NCBI RefSeq assembly: GCF_903645305.1
Contig: NZ_CAHJXO010000001.1
Coordinates: forward strand, 744,001 to 808,000
DNA: 64,000 bases
Direction: 5' to 3'
Source of the DNA: Corynebacterium sp. Marseille-P4321
GTDB lineage: Bacteria > Actinomycetota > Actinomycetes > Mycobacteriales > Mycobacteriaceae
The notes beneath the pieces are model-generated. The model saw nothing but the letters and a program-made list of their open reading frames with translations. It did not search any database and was not told where the DNA came from. Numbering within the stretch: position 1 is the first letter of the stretch; each line of letters begins with the position of its first letter. Positions 26,450 to 35,765 of the stretch are shown piece after piece. Both the position numbers and the translations under genes were made by a program.

Positions 26450-26470
26450 AGCGTCCCCCTCTTAGTTTCA

Positions 26471-26500
26471 GCCTCCCCGTACTGCGGGGAGGCTTCTTGT
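26471..26500 (+). terminator. Rho-independent terminator, originally of the DUF3040 gene
   Basis: A 9-bp stem (26471-26479 with 26485-26493, GCCTCCCCG/CGGGGAGGC), 5-nt loop, then TTCTTGT. Removing the IS and one duplication copy places it about 25 bp after the DUF3040 stop codon. Confidence 0.9.
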
Positions 26501-26680
26501 ATGTGAGCCCCGCTCCCTTATGTCCTTTGCAATGGTCCCAAATGTCGAGCTGTGAAGTGGCATCATGCCACCGTCCGGACGTCGGTTACGGGGTTTGTCC
26601 GGCGAAGCGGGCCAAAGGTCGTCAGATCTGTCCGGTCAGCCACTCAATTGGATCGATCTTCCCGTGCGTTCCCCGCAGGC

Positions 26681-26718
26681 CCCACTTCGCCCCACCTGCA
26701 CGCCCCACTTCGTCCCAC
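26681..26718 (-). promoter_or_regulatory. Reverse-oriented GTGGG boxes resembling MraZ sites
   Basis: CCCAC occurs at 26681, 26691, 26704 and 26714, giving two pairs each with the 10-bp period of MraZ boxes, in opposite orientation to the cluster nearer mraZ. Confidence 0.4.
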
Positions 26719-26955
26719 GGGGCCGCGAAACGGCGCAATCGGTCCCTGTTACCTGGGTAAACACTGCACCGTAGTTTCATTCGTTGCACGTTGTGCGGTG
26801 CGGTATGTGAGTGACTCAAGGGGATTTTGTGGCTCTGATTTACTTAAGTGGCTATTTTCTCATGGCTCTGCACCGCTTCGCCCCACCGATAAAAGCGCAA
26901 TCTACCTGCTGTGATACAAAAGAAATCGGGAAAGTTGACGTGCAGTGTGGCGTTT

Positions 26956-26980
26956 GTGGGGGAAAGTGGGTTAAAGTGGG
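26956..26980 (+). promoter_or_regulatory. MraZ-binding box array in the mraZ promoter region
   Basis: GTGGG at 26956-26960, 26966-26970 and 26976-26980, with exact 10-bp periodicity. MraZ is known in other bacteria to bind three or four TGGGN-type repeats spaced by 5 nt in its own promoter. The array lies about 108 bp before the mraZ start. Confidence 0.75.
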
Positions 26981-27087
26981 GCACAGCGGAGAGACGTGGT
27001 GCGCATCTTGACTACGTGCGTACGACGGATCGAAGCCGAGAAATTTCATAGCCGTAGTCAGAACGCAGAAGGAAGGTAGGTCGCCGG

Positions 27088-27522
27088 ATGTTTCTGGGAA
27101 CCTACACTCCCAAGCTGGACGACAAAGGTCGCCTGACACTGCCCGCTAAGTTCCGCGAGGAGCTGGCGGACGGGTTGATGGTGACCAAGGGGCAGGATCA
27201 CTCGCTCGCGGTGTACCCGCGCGATGAGTTCGCCGCTCGCGCCCGCAAGGCCGCGGCGGCATCCCGCACCAACCCGAAGGCGCGCGCGTTCATCCGAAAT
27301 CTGGCTGCCAGTGCGGATGAGCAGACGCTGGACGGATCTGGCCGCATCACCCTGTCCCCGGCGCACCGCGAGTACGCAAACCTGTCCAAGGAATGCGTGG
27401 TCATCGGTTCCGTGGATTTTCTCGAGATCTGGGACCTCGAGTCCTGGGAAAAGTATCAAGAAGAAACCGAAGCCGCGTTTTCCGCGGCGGACGACGACGA
27501 CATTCTCTCCGGCCTGCTGTAG
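27088..27522 (+). CDS. mraZ: Transcriptional regulator MraZ
   Basis: A 144-residue protein containing two tandem AbrB-like half-domains: [26 protein letters not shown] at the start and [19 protein letters not shown] around residues 82-100. MraZ assembles into a ring and binds tandem TGGGN-type boxes in the promoter of the division and cell-wall cluster, usually repressing it. Exactly such boxes lie about 110 bp upstream, so autoregulation is expected. AGAAGGAAGG supplies a strong translation signal. It is the first gene of the dcw cluster. Confidence 0.95.
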   Translation: MFLGTYTPKLDDKGRLTLPAKFREELADGLMVTKGQDHSLAVYPRDEFAARARKAAAASRTNPKARAFIRNLAASADEQTLDGSGRITLSPAHREYANLSKECVVIGSVDFLEIWDLESWEKYQEETEAAFSAADDDDILSGLL

Positions 27523-27717
27523 GGCTGACTACCCGACTGGCAGGCATGACTCACGGAGAGCGTGTACGAACTCTGTCCGGGGTGTGAAGCTTCTCTGGTG
27601 TACTTCCCCGACATCAGATAAGCCGCCCCGGGCAGGGCTCTATGCGCTCCCCATCCGTTTAGGGATAGCGCACGCAAGCGCCAGTGACAGCCGAATACGC
27701 AAAGGGGGTGGCCCCAC

Positions 27718-28734
27718 ATGCAGCAACACACGCACGCTGAAGACCCTCACGGTCACGTGCCGGTGATGCGCGAGCGCATGGCGGAGCTGCTCGCGCCGGC
27801 TGTGGAGCGCTTCGGGGGCAATGCAGTGCTTATCGACGGAACCCTGGGTGCCGGCGGCCACACCGAGTACTTCCTCACCACTTTCCCGGACGCGAGGGTC
27901 ATCGGCATCGACCGGGACCCGATGGCATTAGAGCAGGCTTCCCAGCGTCTCGCGCCGTTCGGCGACCGATTTGCAGGTGTGCAGACCCGGTTCGACAACG
28001 TCTGTGAGGCCGTCGATAGTGGCGAGGGCGACATCTTCGACACTGCTCGCGAACATGGAGTCACTGGCGCGCTGTTCGACCTGGGCGTGTCCTCTATGCA
28101 GCTCGACCAGGAGGACCGCGGGTTCGCTTACCGCGGCGATGCGCCGCTGGATATGCGAATGGACCCCACCCAGGGCATTACTGCGGCTGAGGTGCTTAAC
28201 ACGTATTCACACGGTGAGCTGGCGCGGATTCTGAAGACGTACGGCGACGAGCGTTTCGCGGGCAAGATCGCCTCGGCTGTCGTGCGCGAGCGTGAGACAG
28301 AACCGTTTGACCGGGCGGCACGTTTGGTGGAGCTACTCTACGACACCATTCCGGCGGCCACGCGACGCACTGGCGGGCACCCGGCAAAGCGCACGTTTCA
28401 AGCGTTGCGCATCGAGGTGAACCGCGAGCTTGAGGCGGTGGAGAACGTCGTTCCCGCAATTGCTTCGCTTCTCGGGGTTGGTGGCCGCGCGGTGTTCATG
28501 AGCTACCAGTCGCTGGAAGACAAGATTGTGAAGTCCGCGTTCGCAGAACTCACTGCTTCCAAAACTCCGCAAGGGCTGCCGATGGAGCTGCCCGGAGCCG
28601 AGCCGTCTTTCCAGCTCATCACGCGTGGGGCCGAAAAGGCGTCCGAGGCAGAAATTGCACGAAACTCCCGAGCCGCGCCGGTGCGGGTACGGGGCATTGA
28701 AAAACTTCGCGATATAAAAGATTTGAATTCTTAA
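27718..28734 (+). CDS. rsmH: 16S rRNA (cytosine(1402)-N4)-methyltransferase RsmH
   Basis: A 338-residue protein with the SAM-binding core [32 protein letters not shown] and [23 protein letters not shown], both RsmH signatures. It methylates N4 of C1402 in 16S rRNA at the ribosomal P-site region. ATG 27718 is preceded by AAAGGGGG. The 195-bp gap after mraZ is long enough for an internal promoter, but I see no strong one. ftsL follows after 13 bp. Confidence 0.95.
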   Translation: MQQHTHAEDPHGHVPVMRERMAELLAPAVERFGGNAVLIDGTLGAGGHTEYFLTTFPDARVIGIDRDPMALEQASQRLAPFGDRFAGVQTRFDNVCEAVDSGEGDIFDTAREHGVTGALFDLGVSSMQLDQEDRGFAYRGDAPLDMRMDPTQGITAAEVLNTYSHGELARILKTYGDERFAGKIASAVVRERETEPFDRAARLVELLYDTIPAATRRTGGHPAKRTFQALRIEVNRELEAVENVVPAIASLLGVGGRAVFMSYQSLEDKIVKSAFAELTASKTPQGLPMELPGAEPSFQLITRGAEKASEAEIARNSRAAPVRVRGIEKLRDIKDLNS

Positions 28735-28747
28735 AAGGACGGACACC

Positions 28748-29473
28748 ATGGCAGCACGAGACGCACGCGCGGGATCCCGCGCCACCACGCTGACTCGCGA
28801 TAGCCGCGCCACGCGTACCACGCGCACGCCCCGCCGCTCGCAGCCGCAGCAGCCGGGGATTAAGCCGCACGTGCCCCACACGAAGGCACCGGCTGCCCGC
28901 GGGCGGCTTGGGTCGCAGCAGGTGGTTTCTGTCCGCGGCCGCCGCGTATCAACTGCTGCCACGGCCTCGAAGTTCTCCGCGGTGTCGTCCGTGGCGTTGC
29001 CGCTGCTCATCGTGGGTATCATCGCCGCGATGGTGCTCTCGGGCATCGCTACGGCACAGACGTTTACTATTCAGAAGCTGCAGTCCCAGGAGCGCGAGCT
29101 GGTCAACGAAGTGGAGTCGCTTTCCCGCGATTTGGAAGACCGCCGCTCAGCTGCGCGTATCGCGCAGTACGCCGAGGACTCCGGGATGGTTGTGGCGCCC
29201 GAGCCGGGAATTATGGCTGTGGATGAGCAAGGCCGCGCGGAGGAGCGTCGTCCGTTCAACCCTGATTCTGTGGTGAAGCTGGTGGACGTCAACGGCGAGC
29301 CGACCCGCAGCGGTCGCGCCACCTCCGACGAGGCCGCCACCCGCGAGCTGGGTGATTCGCTCACCCAACGCCCCGGTGGCAACGTGCTGGGAGGCCAGCC
29401 GCCGGCGGGCCAGGAACAGCCGCAGATTGCCAACCTCGCCCCGTACCAGCCGAACGTCGCCGCGCCCCGCTAG
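28748..29473 (+). CDS. ftsL: Cell division protein FtsL-like
   Basis: A 241-residue bitopic protein in the standard ftsL position between rsmH and ftsI. An N-terminal cytoplasmic basic region (residues 1-78) leads to one membrane helix (VALPLLIVGIIAAMVLSGIATA, about 79-100), then a short leucine-zipper-like coiled coil (IQKLQSQERELVNEVESLSRDLEDRRSAARIAQYA). The Pro/Gln-rich tail (GGQPPAGQEQPQIANLAPYQPN) is unusually long for FtsL. FtsL works with FtsB and FtsQ to activate FtsW-FtsI at the septum. Primary sequence in this family is poorly conserved, so the call rests on topology and position. Confidence 0.85.
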   Translation: MAARDARAGSRATTLTRDSRATRTTRTPRRSQPQQPGIKPHVPHTKAPAARGRLGSQQVVSVRGRRVSTAATASKFSAVSSVALPLLIVGIIAAMVLSGIATAQTFTIQKLQSQERELVNEVESLSRDLEDRRSAARIAQYAEDSGMVVAPEPGIMAVDEQGRAEERRPFNPDSVVKLVDVNGEPTRSGRATSDEAATRELGDSLTQRPGGNVLGGQPPAGQEQPQIANLAPYQPNVAAPR

Positions 29474-29593
29474 GGCATGCGTGAAAGCCTGAGGCGAAAA
29501 CTACTCCTTGCAGTGTGGCGCAACCGGCGAAACACGTGCAGCGGGGCATGATGGGATGGAAATTGTGCGAAACTAGGGAGGAGAGCAGGGCAC

Positions 29594-31567
29594 GTGAGTC
29601 ACACGGGTGCACCGCGGCCGGCGAAGGGCCGGGCGGACCGCGCGCAGGAGCAGCGCCACATCACGAACCGGCGCGTGTACTATCTCGCCCTCATCTTCCT
29701 TGCCATCGCGACATTGCTCATCGGTCGTTTGTTCTGGGTCCAGGTAGTCAAGGGCCCCGAGTTGCGTGCGCAGGCCGAGCAGCAGCGTACCCGCGTGTAC
29801 GTCGAGCCTGCCCGCCGTGGCGAGATCGTCGACCGGGAGGGCAACCAGCTGGCTTACACCATGCAGGCCCGCTCACTCACGGTTTCCCCGAACCTGCTGC
29901 GTGAGGAGCTGAAGCAGCAGCAGGAGTTGCAGTTGCGTATCGACGGGCTATCGCAAGAAGACATCGACGCCCAGATCGATGCCAGGGTAGAGGACGTTTT
30001 GCGCACCATGGCGAACGAGATCCCGGGCATGATCGGTGATGGCGAAGAGGGGGAGGACTCCGATTCCGGCAGCGGCGACTCCGACGAGCCGAATCGCACC
30101 GTCGGTGAGGTCAGCGCGAAAGAGATCCTGGACAAGCTGCACGCGGACTCGAACTACGAGGTGCTGGTGCGCAACGTTGACCCGGACGTGGCCTCTAAGG
30201 TGGCGGCTGCGTTCCACGGTGTGGCGGCGGACCACCAGGATATTCGCCAGTACCCCAACGGCGCGGTGGGCGAAAACATCATTGGCAAGGTGTCCATGGA
30301 TGGCCAAGGCCAGTTTGGGCTTGAGGCGTCGTCGGACGCCGCGCTCACCGGTATCAACGGGCGTTCCACTGAGGATGTCTCCGCCGACGGGCAGTCGATT
30401 CCGGGCACGCTTCGCGACGTGGTGCCTGCCGTGGACGGTTCGCGCATCCAGCTCACGATCGACTTGGATCTGCAGACCTTTGTGCAGCAGACCCTTGAGC
30501 AGGCGAAGGAGAATTCGCAGGCAAAGCAGGCCGAGGCTGTGGTGCTCGACGCGCACACTGGTGAGGTGCTGGCGATGGCGAACACGGACACCATCAACCC
30601 GAATGCGGACTTGGAGAAGCAGATTAAGCAGGGCCGTGATTTCGAGAACCCGTCGATATCGCACCCGTTCGAGCCTGGCTCGGTTGCGAAGGTGATTACT
30701 GCGGCTGCCGCGATCGACCTGGGGCTGACGGACCCGCGCGAGGTGCATCAGGTGCCGGGATCCATCGACATGGCTGGCATTACGGTCAACGACGCTTGGA
30801 CGCACGACGTGCTGCCGTACACCACTGCCGGTATCTTCGGCAAGTCCTCGAACGTGGGCACGTTGCAGATCGCGCAGCGTCTCGGCGAGGAGCGTTACTG
30901 GGACTATCTCAACCGCTTCGGCATCGGTTCCACAACAGGCATCGAGCTGCCGAACGAATCAGCCGGCCTGGTTCCGGTGCTCGAGCAGTGGTCCGGCGGT
31001 ACCTTCGCAAACCTGCCGATCGGGCAGGGGATGAGCTGGACAACGCTGCAGATGGCGAGCGTGTATCAGGCACTTGCGAACGGCGGCGAGCGTATCGAGC
31101 CGCGCGTCATCTCACAGGTGACAGGCCCGGACGGTGAAGAGGTGCCGCAGGAGGAACCGCAGCGCACCCGCGTGGTTAGCGAGGAAGCGGCCCGCACCAC
31201 CGTCGATATGTTCCGCGCGGCCTTCCAATCCGACTCGGCTGGCGTGCAGTCCGGTACCGCCCAGGGCAACGAGTTGGAGGGTTATCAGCTGGCCGGTAAG
31301 ACCGGTACCGCGCAGAAGGTGAACCCGGAGACGGGTGCGTACTCGCAGAGCGAGTTCTGGATCACGTTTGCAGGCATCGCGCCTGCCGACGATCCGCGCT
31401 TCGTCGTGGCCGTCATGCTCGATGAGCCGCAGCGTGGTCCGCTTCACGGCGGCGCAGGTGGTCAGTCGGCGGCGCCGGTGTTCAAAGAGATCGCGAGCTG
31501 GCTGCTCAACCGCGAGAACGTTCCCCCGAGCCCGCCGGCTGAGCCGTTGGTGTTGCAGGAGAACTAG
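29594..31567 (+). CDS. ftsI: Septal penicillin-binding protein FtsI (PBP3), class B transpeptidase
   Basis: A 657-residue class B PBP from GTG 29594. It has an N-terminal membrane helix (about residues 26-48), a pedestal domain with RGEIVDREGNQLAYT, and a transpeptidase domain with SxxK at Ser363-Lys366 (GSVAK), SxN at 418-420 (SSN), and KTG at 569-571. It cross-links septal peptidoglycan as the partner of FtsW. An acidic low-complexity insert (GDGEEGEDSDSGSGDSDEP, about residues 148-166) interrupts the pedestal. AGGGAGGAGAG precedes the start. The 120-bp gap after ftsL contains no obvious terminator. Confidence 0.95.
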   Translation: MSHTGAPRPAKGRADRAQEQRHITNRRVYYLALIFLAIATLLIGRLFWVQVVKGPELRAQAEQQRTRVYVEPARRGEIVDREGNQLAYTMQARSLTVSPNLLREELKQQQELQLRIDGLSQEDIDAQIDARVEDVLRTMANEIPGMIGDGEEGEDSDSGSGDSDEPNRTVGEVSAKEILDKLHADSNYEVLVRNVDPDVASKVAAAFHGVAADHQDIRQYPNGAVGENIIGKVSMDGQGQFGLEASSDAALTGINGRSTEDVSADGQSIPGTLRDVVPAVDGSRIQLTIDLDLQTFVQQTLEQAKENSQAKQAEAVVLDAHTGEVLAMANTDTINPNADLEKQIKQGRDFENPSISHPFEPGSVAKVITAAAAIDLGLTDPREVHQVPGSIDMAGITVNDAWTHDVLPYTTAGIFGKSSNVGTLQIAQRLGEERYWDYLNRFGIGSTTGIELPNESAGLVPVLEQWSGGTFANLPIGQGMSWTTLQMASVYQALANGGERIEPRVISQVTGPDGEEVPQEEPQRTRVVSEEAARTTVDMFRAAFQSDSAGVQSGTAQGNELEGYQLAGKTGTAQKVNPETGAYSQSEFWITFAGIAPADDPRFVVAVMLDEPQRGPLHGGAGGQSAAPVFKEIASWLLNRENVPPSPPAEPLVLQEN

Positions 31568-31582
31568 GGAGGAGAAAAAGGT

Positions 31583-33106
31583 ATGTCTGACACGCCCACG
31601 CTTCACACCCTGGCGGAGATCGCAGGCGCGCGTCTGGAAAATGTTCCCGAAGGGGAACGCGAGCAGGTGGGTTCCGCCCCGGTGACGTTCATCGGTCTGG
31701 ATTCCCGCAATGTCGAGCCGGGTGGCATGTTTGCCGCACTACCGGGCACGCGTGTGCACGGCGCGAAGTTCGCGGGTGAATCGCAAGCCGCCACTATCCT
31801 CACCGACGATGAAGGCCTGGCGATTCTTGCCGAGGCAGGCGAGACGCGCCCCGTGCTCGTGGTGGACAACATCCGCAAAGTGCTTGGCGACGTCGCCGCC
31901 CAGGTCTACGGCCACCCTTCGCGCGAGATGACGTTGATCGGGGTGACGGGGACATCAGGCAAGACCACTACGACGTACATGCTGGAAAAGGGGCTCGCGG
32001 CTGCCGGGCACACCGTGGGGCTTATCGGTACCACCGGCACGAAGATCGCGGGCAGGGATGTGGCCACCCAGCTCACTACGCCGGAGGCGACCACCCTGCA
32101 GCAACTTTTCGCGCGAATGCTGCGTGAAGGTGTCACACACGTCGTGATGGAGGTGTCTTCCCACGCGCTCATGCTGGGCAGGATTAACGGCGCGGAGTTC
32201 GACGTGGCTGGGTTTACCAACCTGTCGCAGGACCACCTGGATTTCCACCCGACGATGGAAGATTACTTCGATGCGAAGGCGCTGTTTTTCGATCCCGCTA
32301 GCCCTCTCGCGGCGAAGCGCAGCGTGATCTGCATCGACGACGAGTGGGGCGAGCGCATGGCGCAGGTGGCCAGCAACCCCGTAACGGTAGGGACCAAGGG
32401 CCAGACGGCGGATGTCTCGGCGCAGCTTATAGCCGTTGACGAAGCCGGCGTTCAGCACATCCGAATCGGCGAGCGGGAGTTTAGGCTGCCCATGCCGGGA
32501 GAGTTCAACGTGGCCAACGCCGCACTCGCGTGCGCGCTCGCGGACGCAGCCGGGGTGGAGCTCGACGGATTCATTCGCGGCCTCGAACAAGCGGCGGTAC
32601 CCGGGCGCATGGAACGCGTCGATGCGGGCCAGGATTTCGTGGCGGTGGTGGATTACGCACATAAGCCCGCGGCTATCGGCGCGGCGCTCGCTGCGCTTCG
32701 CGGCCAGGTCGACGGCCGCATCGGCGTCGCTGTCGGTGCCGGCGGAAACAGGGACACCTCGAAACGCCCGCTCATGGGTGCGGAAGCCGCACGTGGTGCA
32801 GACTTCGTGGTGGTCACCGACGATAATCCGCGCACCGAAGATCCCGCGGCCATCCGCTCGGCCGTGATTGCCGGCGCGCGTGAGGCCGAAACAGGAGCAG
32901 AGATCACCGAAGTCGGTTCACGCGCAGGCGCCATCGATGCGCTCGTGCAGTGGGCACGCCCCGGCGACGCCGTTATCGTGGTGGGCAAAGGCCACGAGGT
33001 GGGCCAGATCGTCGGGAGCGAAACGTTGCACTTCGATGACCGGGAAGAACTACGGCGCGCCATTAGGCAGTACGCGGCGCAGCGAGAAGACGGGGGTAAC
33101 GCATGA
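31583..33106 (+). CDS. murE: UDP-N-acetylmuramoyl-L-alanyl-D-glutamate:meso-diaminopimelate ligase MurE
   Basis: A 507-residue Mur ligase with ATP-loop GVTGTSGKTTTTYM near residues 119-132 and the DNPR motif at residues 414-417, which marks meso-diaminopimelate rather than lysine as substrate. It adds the third stem residue to UDP-MurNAc-L-Ala-D-Glu in the cytoplasm. GGAGGAG lies upstream of ATG 31583. The stop overlaps the murF start (ATGA). Confidence 0.96.
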   Translation: MSDTPTLHTLAEIAGARLENVPEGEREQVGSAPVTFIGLDSRNVEPGGMFAALPGTRVHGAKFAGESQAATILTDDEGLAILAEAGETRPVLVVDNIRKVLGDVAAQVYGHPSREMTLIGVTGTSGKTTTTYMLEKGLAAAGHTVGLIGTTGTKIAGRDVATQLTTPEATTLQQLFARMLREGVTHVVMEVSSHALMLGRINGAEFDVAGFTNLSQDHLDFHPTMEDYFDAKALFFDPASPLAAKRSVICIDDEWGERMAQVASNPVTVGTKGQTADVSAQLIAVDEAGVQHIRIGEREFRLPMPGEFNVANAALACALADAAGVELDGFIRGLEQAAVPGRMERVDAGQDFVAVVDYAHKPAAIGAALAALRGQVDGRIGVAVGAGGNRDTSKRPLMGAEAARGADFVVVTDDNPRTEDPAAIRSAVIAGAREAETGAEITEVGSRAGAIDALVQWARPGDAVIVVGKGHEVGQIVGSETLHFDDREELRRAIRQYAAQREDGGNA

Positions 33107-34623
33107 TTGACATGAGTTTGGCGCAGATCGCCGAGATCACAGGCGGGCGCTTGAGCCCAGAGGCGGAGCCTAAGGCAAGGGTGACCGGCTACGTGGAGAT
33201 CGATTCGCGAAAGATTGGCCCCGGCGGGCTATTCGTGGCGTTTCCCGGGGTTCGAGTGGACGGGCACGAGTTCGCGGCGAAGGCTGCCGAGGCGGGCGCG
33301 ACGGCGGCGCTTACGACGAAGGAAGTGGGGGTGCCAGCGGTAGTCGTCGATAAGCTTCTGCCCCAAGCTGACGACAACTCCGACCTTGCGGCAAACGATC
33401 CCGATGGCTCCGCGGCTGGTGTTGTGGACGGCATGACGAAGTTGGCGCGCTATGTCGCGCGCGAACTCACCGCGAACCACGGGCTGAACATCATCGGCGT
33501 GACGGGTTCCGCGGGCAAGACGTCCACGAAGGATCTCATCGCCGCGGTGCTGTCGCGCGCGGGCGAGACGGTTGCCCCGCCCGGGTCGTTTAACAACGAG
33601 ATCGGGCATCCGTACACCGTGCTGCGCTGCACGGAGGAAACAGACTTCTTGGTGGCGGAAATGTCGGCGCGCGGGGTGGGGCACATTGCGCACTTGGCGA
33701 CGATTGCCCCGCCGACCATCGGCGTCGTGCTCAATGTCGGCTCGGCGCACTTGGGTGAGTTCGGATCCCGCGAAAACATCGCACGCGCGAAGGGCGAGCT
33801 GGTCGAAGCGCTGCCGGAAAATGGCGTGGCGGTGCTCAATGCCGACGACGAGCTGGTGGCGGGAATGGCTCCGCGTACGAAGGCTCGTGTGGTGACGTAC
33901 TCCGCCGCGGGCAGCCGCTCGGCGGATTACTACGCCACCGATGTCTCGCTGGACGCGGTGGCGCGGGCGTCGTTTACCCTGCACACCCCGGCGGGCAATA
34001 CGGAACCCGTCCGTCTCAACGTCTTCGGCGCCCACCAGGTGGATAACGCGCTGGCCGCAGCAGCGGTGGGCATCGAATCCGGCATGGACGCCAAGACGGT
34101 GGCGGAGGCGTTGACGCAGGCGCACTCCGTGTCCGTGAACCGGATGGACGTGCAGACGCGCGCGGACGGCGTGACGGTGATCAACGACGCCTACAACGCG
34201 AACCCAGAGTCCATGCGCGCTGCTATCGCCGCGCTCGGCTACACGGCGGCGGCGCGACCCGGTGTTCGCTCGGTGGCGGTGCTCGGCGAGATGGGCGAGC
34301 TCGGCCCCGGGGCGCACGAGGCGCATGCGGCGCTTGCCGACGAGCTCGCGCGATACCGCGTCACCCACCTCGTAGCCGTGGGCCCCGGCGACAACGTCGC
34401 CGCACTCGCGCAGCGCGCCCGCAGCCGCGGCGTGGAGACCACCGTGGTGGCCGACGCAGCTGAGGCGGCCGAGGCGGTGCGCGACATCATTTCGCATTCC
34501 CCGCTGGGGGAGGAAGACTGGTCATCGCGCGAGGACCGCGATGTGGTACTGGTCAAGGCCTCGAACGCTGCCCAACTGTGGGTGGTGGCGGAGACGCTTT
34601 TGGCGGGTCATACCCTTAGGTGA
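33103..34623 (+). CDS. murF: UDP-N-acetylmuramoyl-tripeptide--D-alanyl-D-alanine ligase MurF
   Basis: A 506-residue Mur ligase with ATP-loop GVTGSAGKTSTKDLIAAVL, the middle-domain EMSARGVGHIAHLATIAPPTIGVVLNVGSAHLGEFGS, and C-terminal INDAYNANPESMRAAI. It attaches D-Ala-D-Ala to complete the cytoplasmic pentapeptide precursor. The ATG at 33103 overlaps the murE stop by 4 bp. Confidence 0.95.
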   Translation: MIDMSLAQIAEITGGRLSPEAEPKARVTGYVEIDSRKIGPGGLFVAFPGVRVDGHEFAAKAAEAGATAALTTKEVGVPAVVVDKLLPQADDNSDLAANDPDGSAAGVVDGMTKLARYVARELTANHGLNIIGVTGSAGKTSTKDLIAAVLSRAGETVAPPGSFNNEIGHPYTVLRCTEETDFLVAEMSARGVGHIAHLATIAPPTIGVVLNVGSAHLGEFGSRENIARAKGELVEALPENGVAVLNADDELVAGMAPRTKARVVTYSAAGSRSADYYATDVSLDAVARASFTLHTPAGNTEPVRLNVFGAHQVDNALAAAAVGIESGMDAKTVAEALTQAHSVSVNRMDVQTRADGVTVINDAYNANPESMRAAIAALGYTAAARPGVRSVAVLGEMGELGPGAHEAHAALADELARYRVTHLVAVGPGDNVAALAQRARSRGVETTVVADAAEAAEAVRDIISHSPLGEEDWSSREDRDVVLVKASNAAQLWVVAETLLAGHTLR

Positions 34624-34661
34624 GCTTTAAACCCTCGGAGAACTAGCAAGGTAGCAATGTA

Positions 34662-35765
34662 ATGGTTCAAGTCATCATCGCCGGGACAATCAGTTTCTTG
34701 GTTTCCATTTTCGTGACCCCGATGCTGATCCGGTACTTCAACCGCCGTGCGATGGGCCAGGAAATCCGTGAGGACGGCCCCGCCTCCCACGCACGCAAGC
34801 GTGGCACGCCCACCATGGGCGGTATCGCTATCTTGCTCGCGATCGCGTTGGGCTACCTTGGGGCGTCGATAAGCGCCCTTGCGACAGGCCACACTGCGTT
34901 CACCGCAACGGGCCTGATCGTGCTGTTCCTCACCCTCGCGCTTGGCCTGGTGGGGTTTGCCGACGACGGCATCAAGCTGTTCATGCACCGCAACCTGGGC
35001 CTGAATAAGACAGCGAAGCTGATTGCGCAGTTCGCCATCGCGATCGCGTTCGGCATCCTCATCCTGCAGTTCCCCGACGAGAACGGGCTAACGCCGGGCT
35101 CTCCGTTCTTGAGTTTCGTGCGCGACATTGAAATGTTCGACCTCACGCTCGGAGGCGGGGTTATCGGCACGATTGCCTTCCTGGCGTTCATTTATATTCT
35201 GCTGGCGGCATGGTCGAATGCGGTGAACCTCACCGACGGCCTGGACGGGCTTGCGGCCGGTTCGACCGCGCTGGTGATGGCCGCCTACACCGCGATCACC
35301 TTCTGGCAGTTCCGCAACTCCTGCGCCGTATCCGCCACCGCGAGCTGCTACACGGTGCGTGACCCGCTTGACCTTGCCATCCTGGCCGCAAGTGGCTTCG
35401 GCGCTTGCGTGGGTTTCTTGTGGTGGAACGCGGCCCCGGCGAAAATCTTCATGGGCGACACAGGCTCGCTCGCACTTGGCGGGTTGGTCGCGGGCCTTTC
35501 CGTGGGTTCCCGTACCGAGCTTTTGATGGTTGTCATCGGCGCGCTGTTTGTGCTCGAAGCGGCGTCGGTGGTGATCCAGGTGGCGGTGTTCAAGACGACC
35601 GGCAAGCGCGCGTTCCGCATGGCGCCGTTCCACCACCACTTTGAAAACGACGGCTGGGCCGAGACGACCGTGGTGATCCGCTTCTGGATCATCAGTGCAA
35701 TGGCTGTCGCGCTCGGCCTCGCCATCTTCTACGGCGAGTGGCTCAGCCAAGTGGGGACGCTGTGA
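34662..35765 (+). CDS. mraY: Phospho-N-acetylmuramoyl-pentapeptide transferase MraY
   Basis: A 367-residue polytopic enzyme with about ten helices. It carries the conserved cytoplasmic motifs [43 protein letters not shown] and MAPFHHHFE. It transfers phospho-MurNAc-pentapeptide to undecaprenyl/decaprenyl phosphate, making lipid I. ATG 34662 lies 38 bp after murF. Its stop shares a base with the murD ATG (TGATG). Confidence 0.96.
   Translation: MVQVIIAGTISFLVSIFVTPMLIRYFNRRAMGQEIREDGPASHARKRGTPTMGGIAILLAIALGYLGASISALATGHTAFTATGLIVLFLTLALGLVGFADDGIKLFMHRNLGLNKTAKLIAQFAIAIAFGILILQFPDENGLTPGSPFLSFVRDIEMFDLTLGGGVIGTIAFLAFIYILLAAWSNAVNLTDGLDGLAAGSTALVMAAYTAITFWQFRNSCAVSATASCYTVRDPLDLAILAASGFGACVGFLWWNAAPAKIFMGDTGSLALGGLVAGLSVGSRTELLMVVIGALFVLEAASVVIQVAVFKTTGKRAFRMAPFHHHFENDGWAETTVVIRFWIISAMAVALGLAIFYGEWLSQVGTL

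Larger units (their letters stand above)
26501..27087 (+). other. Long regulatory region upstream of mraZ
   Basis: 587 bp without a convincing gene. It contains an inverted repeat GTGGCAT-c-ATGCCAC (26557-26571), a CGTCCGGACG palindrome, reverse-oriented GTGGG boxes (26681-26718), a repeated CTTCGCCCCAC word (twice intact, once with T), and three 10-bp-spaced GTGGG boxes (26956-26980). AGAAGGAAGG gives the mraZ ribosome-binding site. The start of the dcw transcript is not certain; TAAAGT at 26972-26977 is one -10 candidate. Confidence 0.6.

Noticed and set aside
26811-27011. A 66-codon reading frame upstream of mraZ
   Set aside because: It overlaps the MraZ box array and shows no recognisable family or ribosome-binding site.
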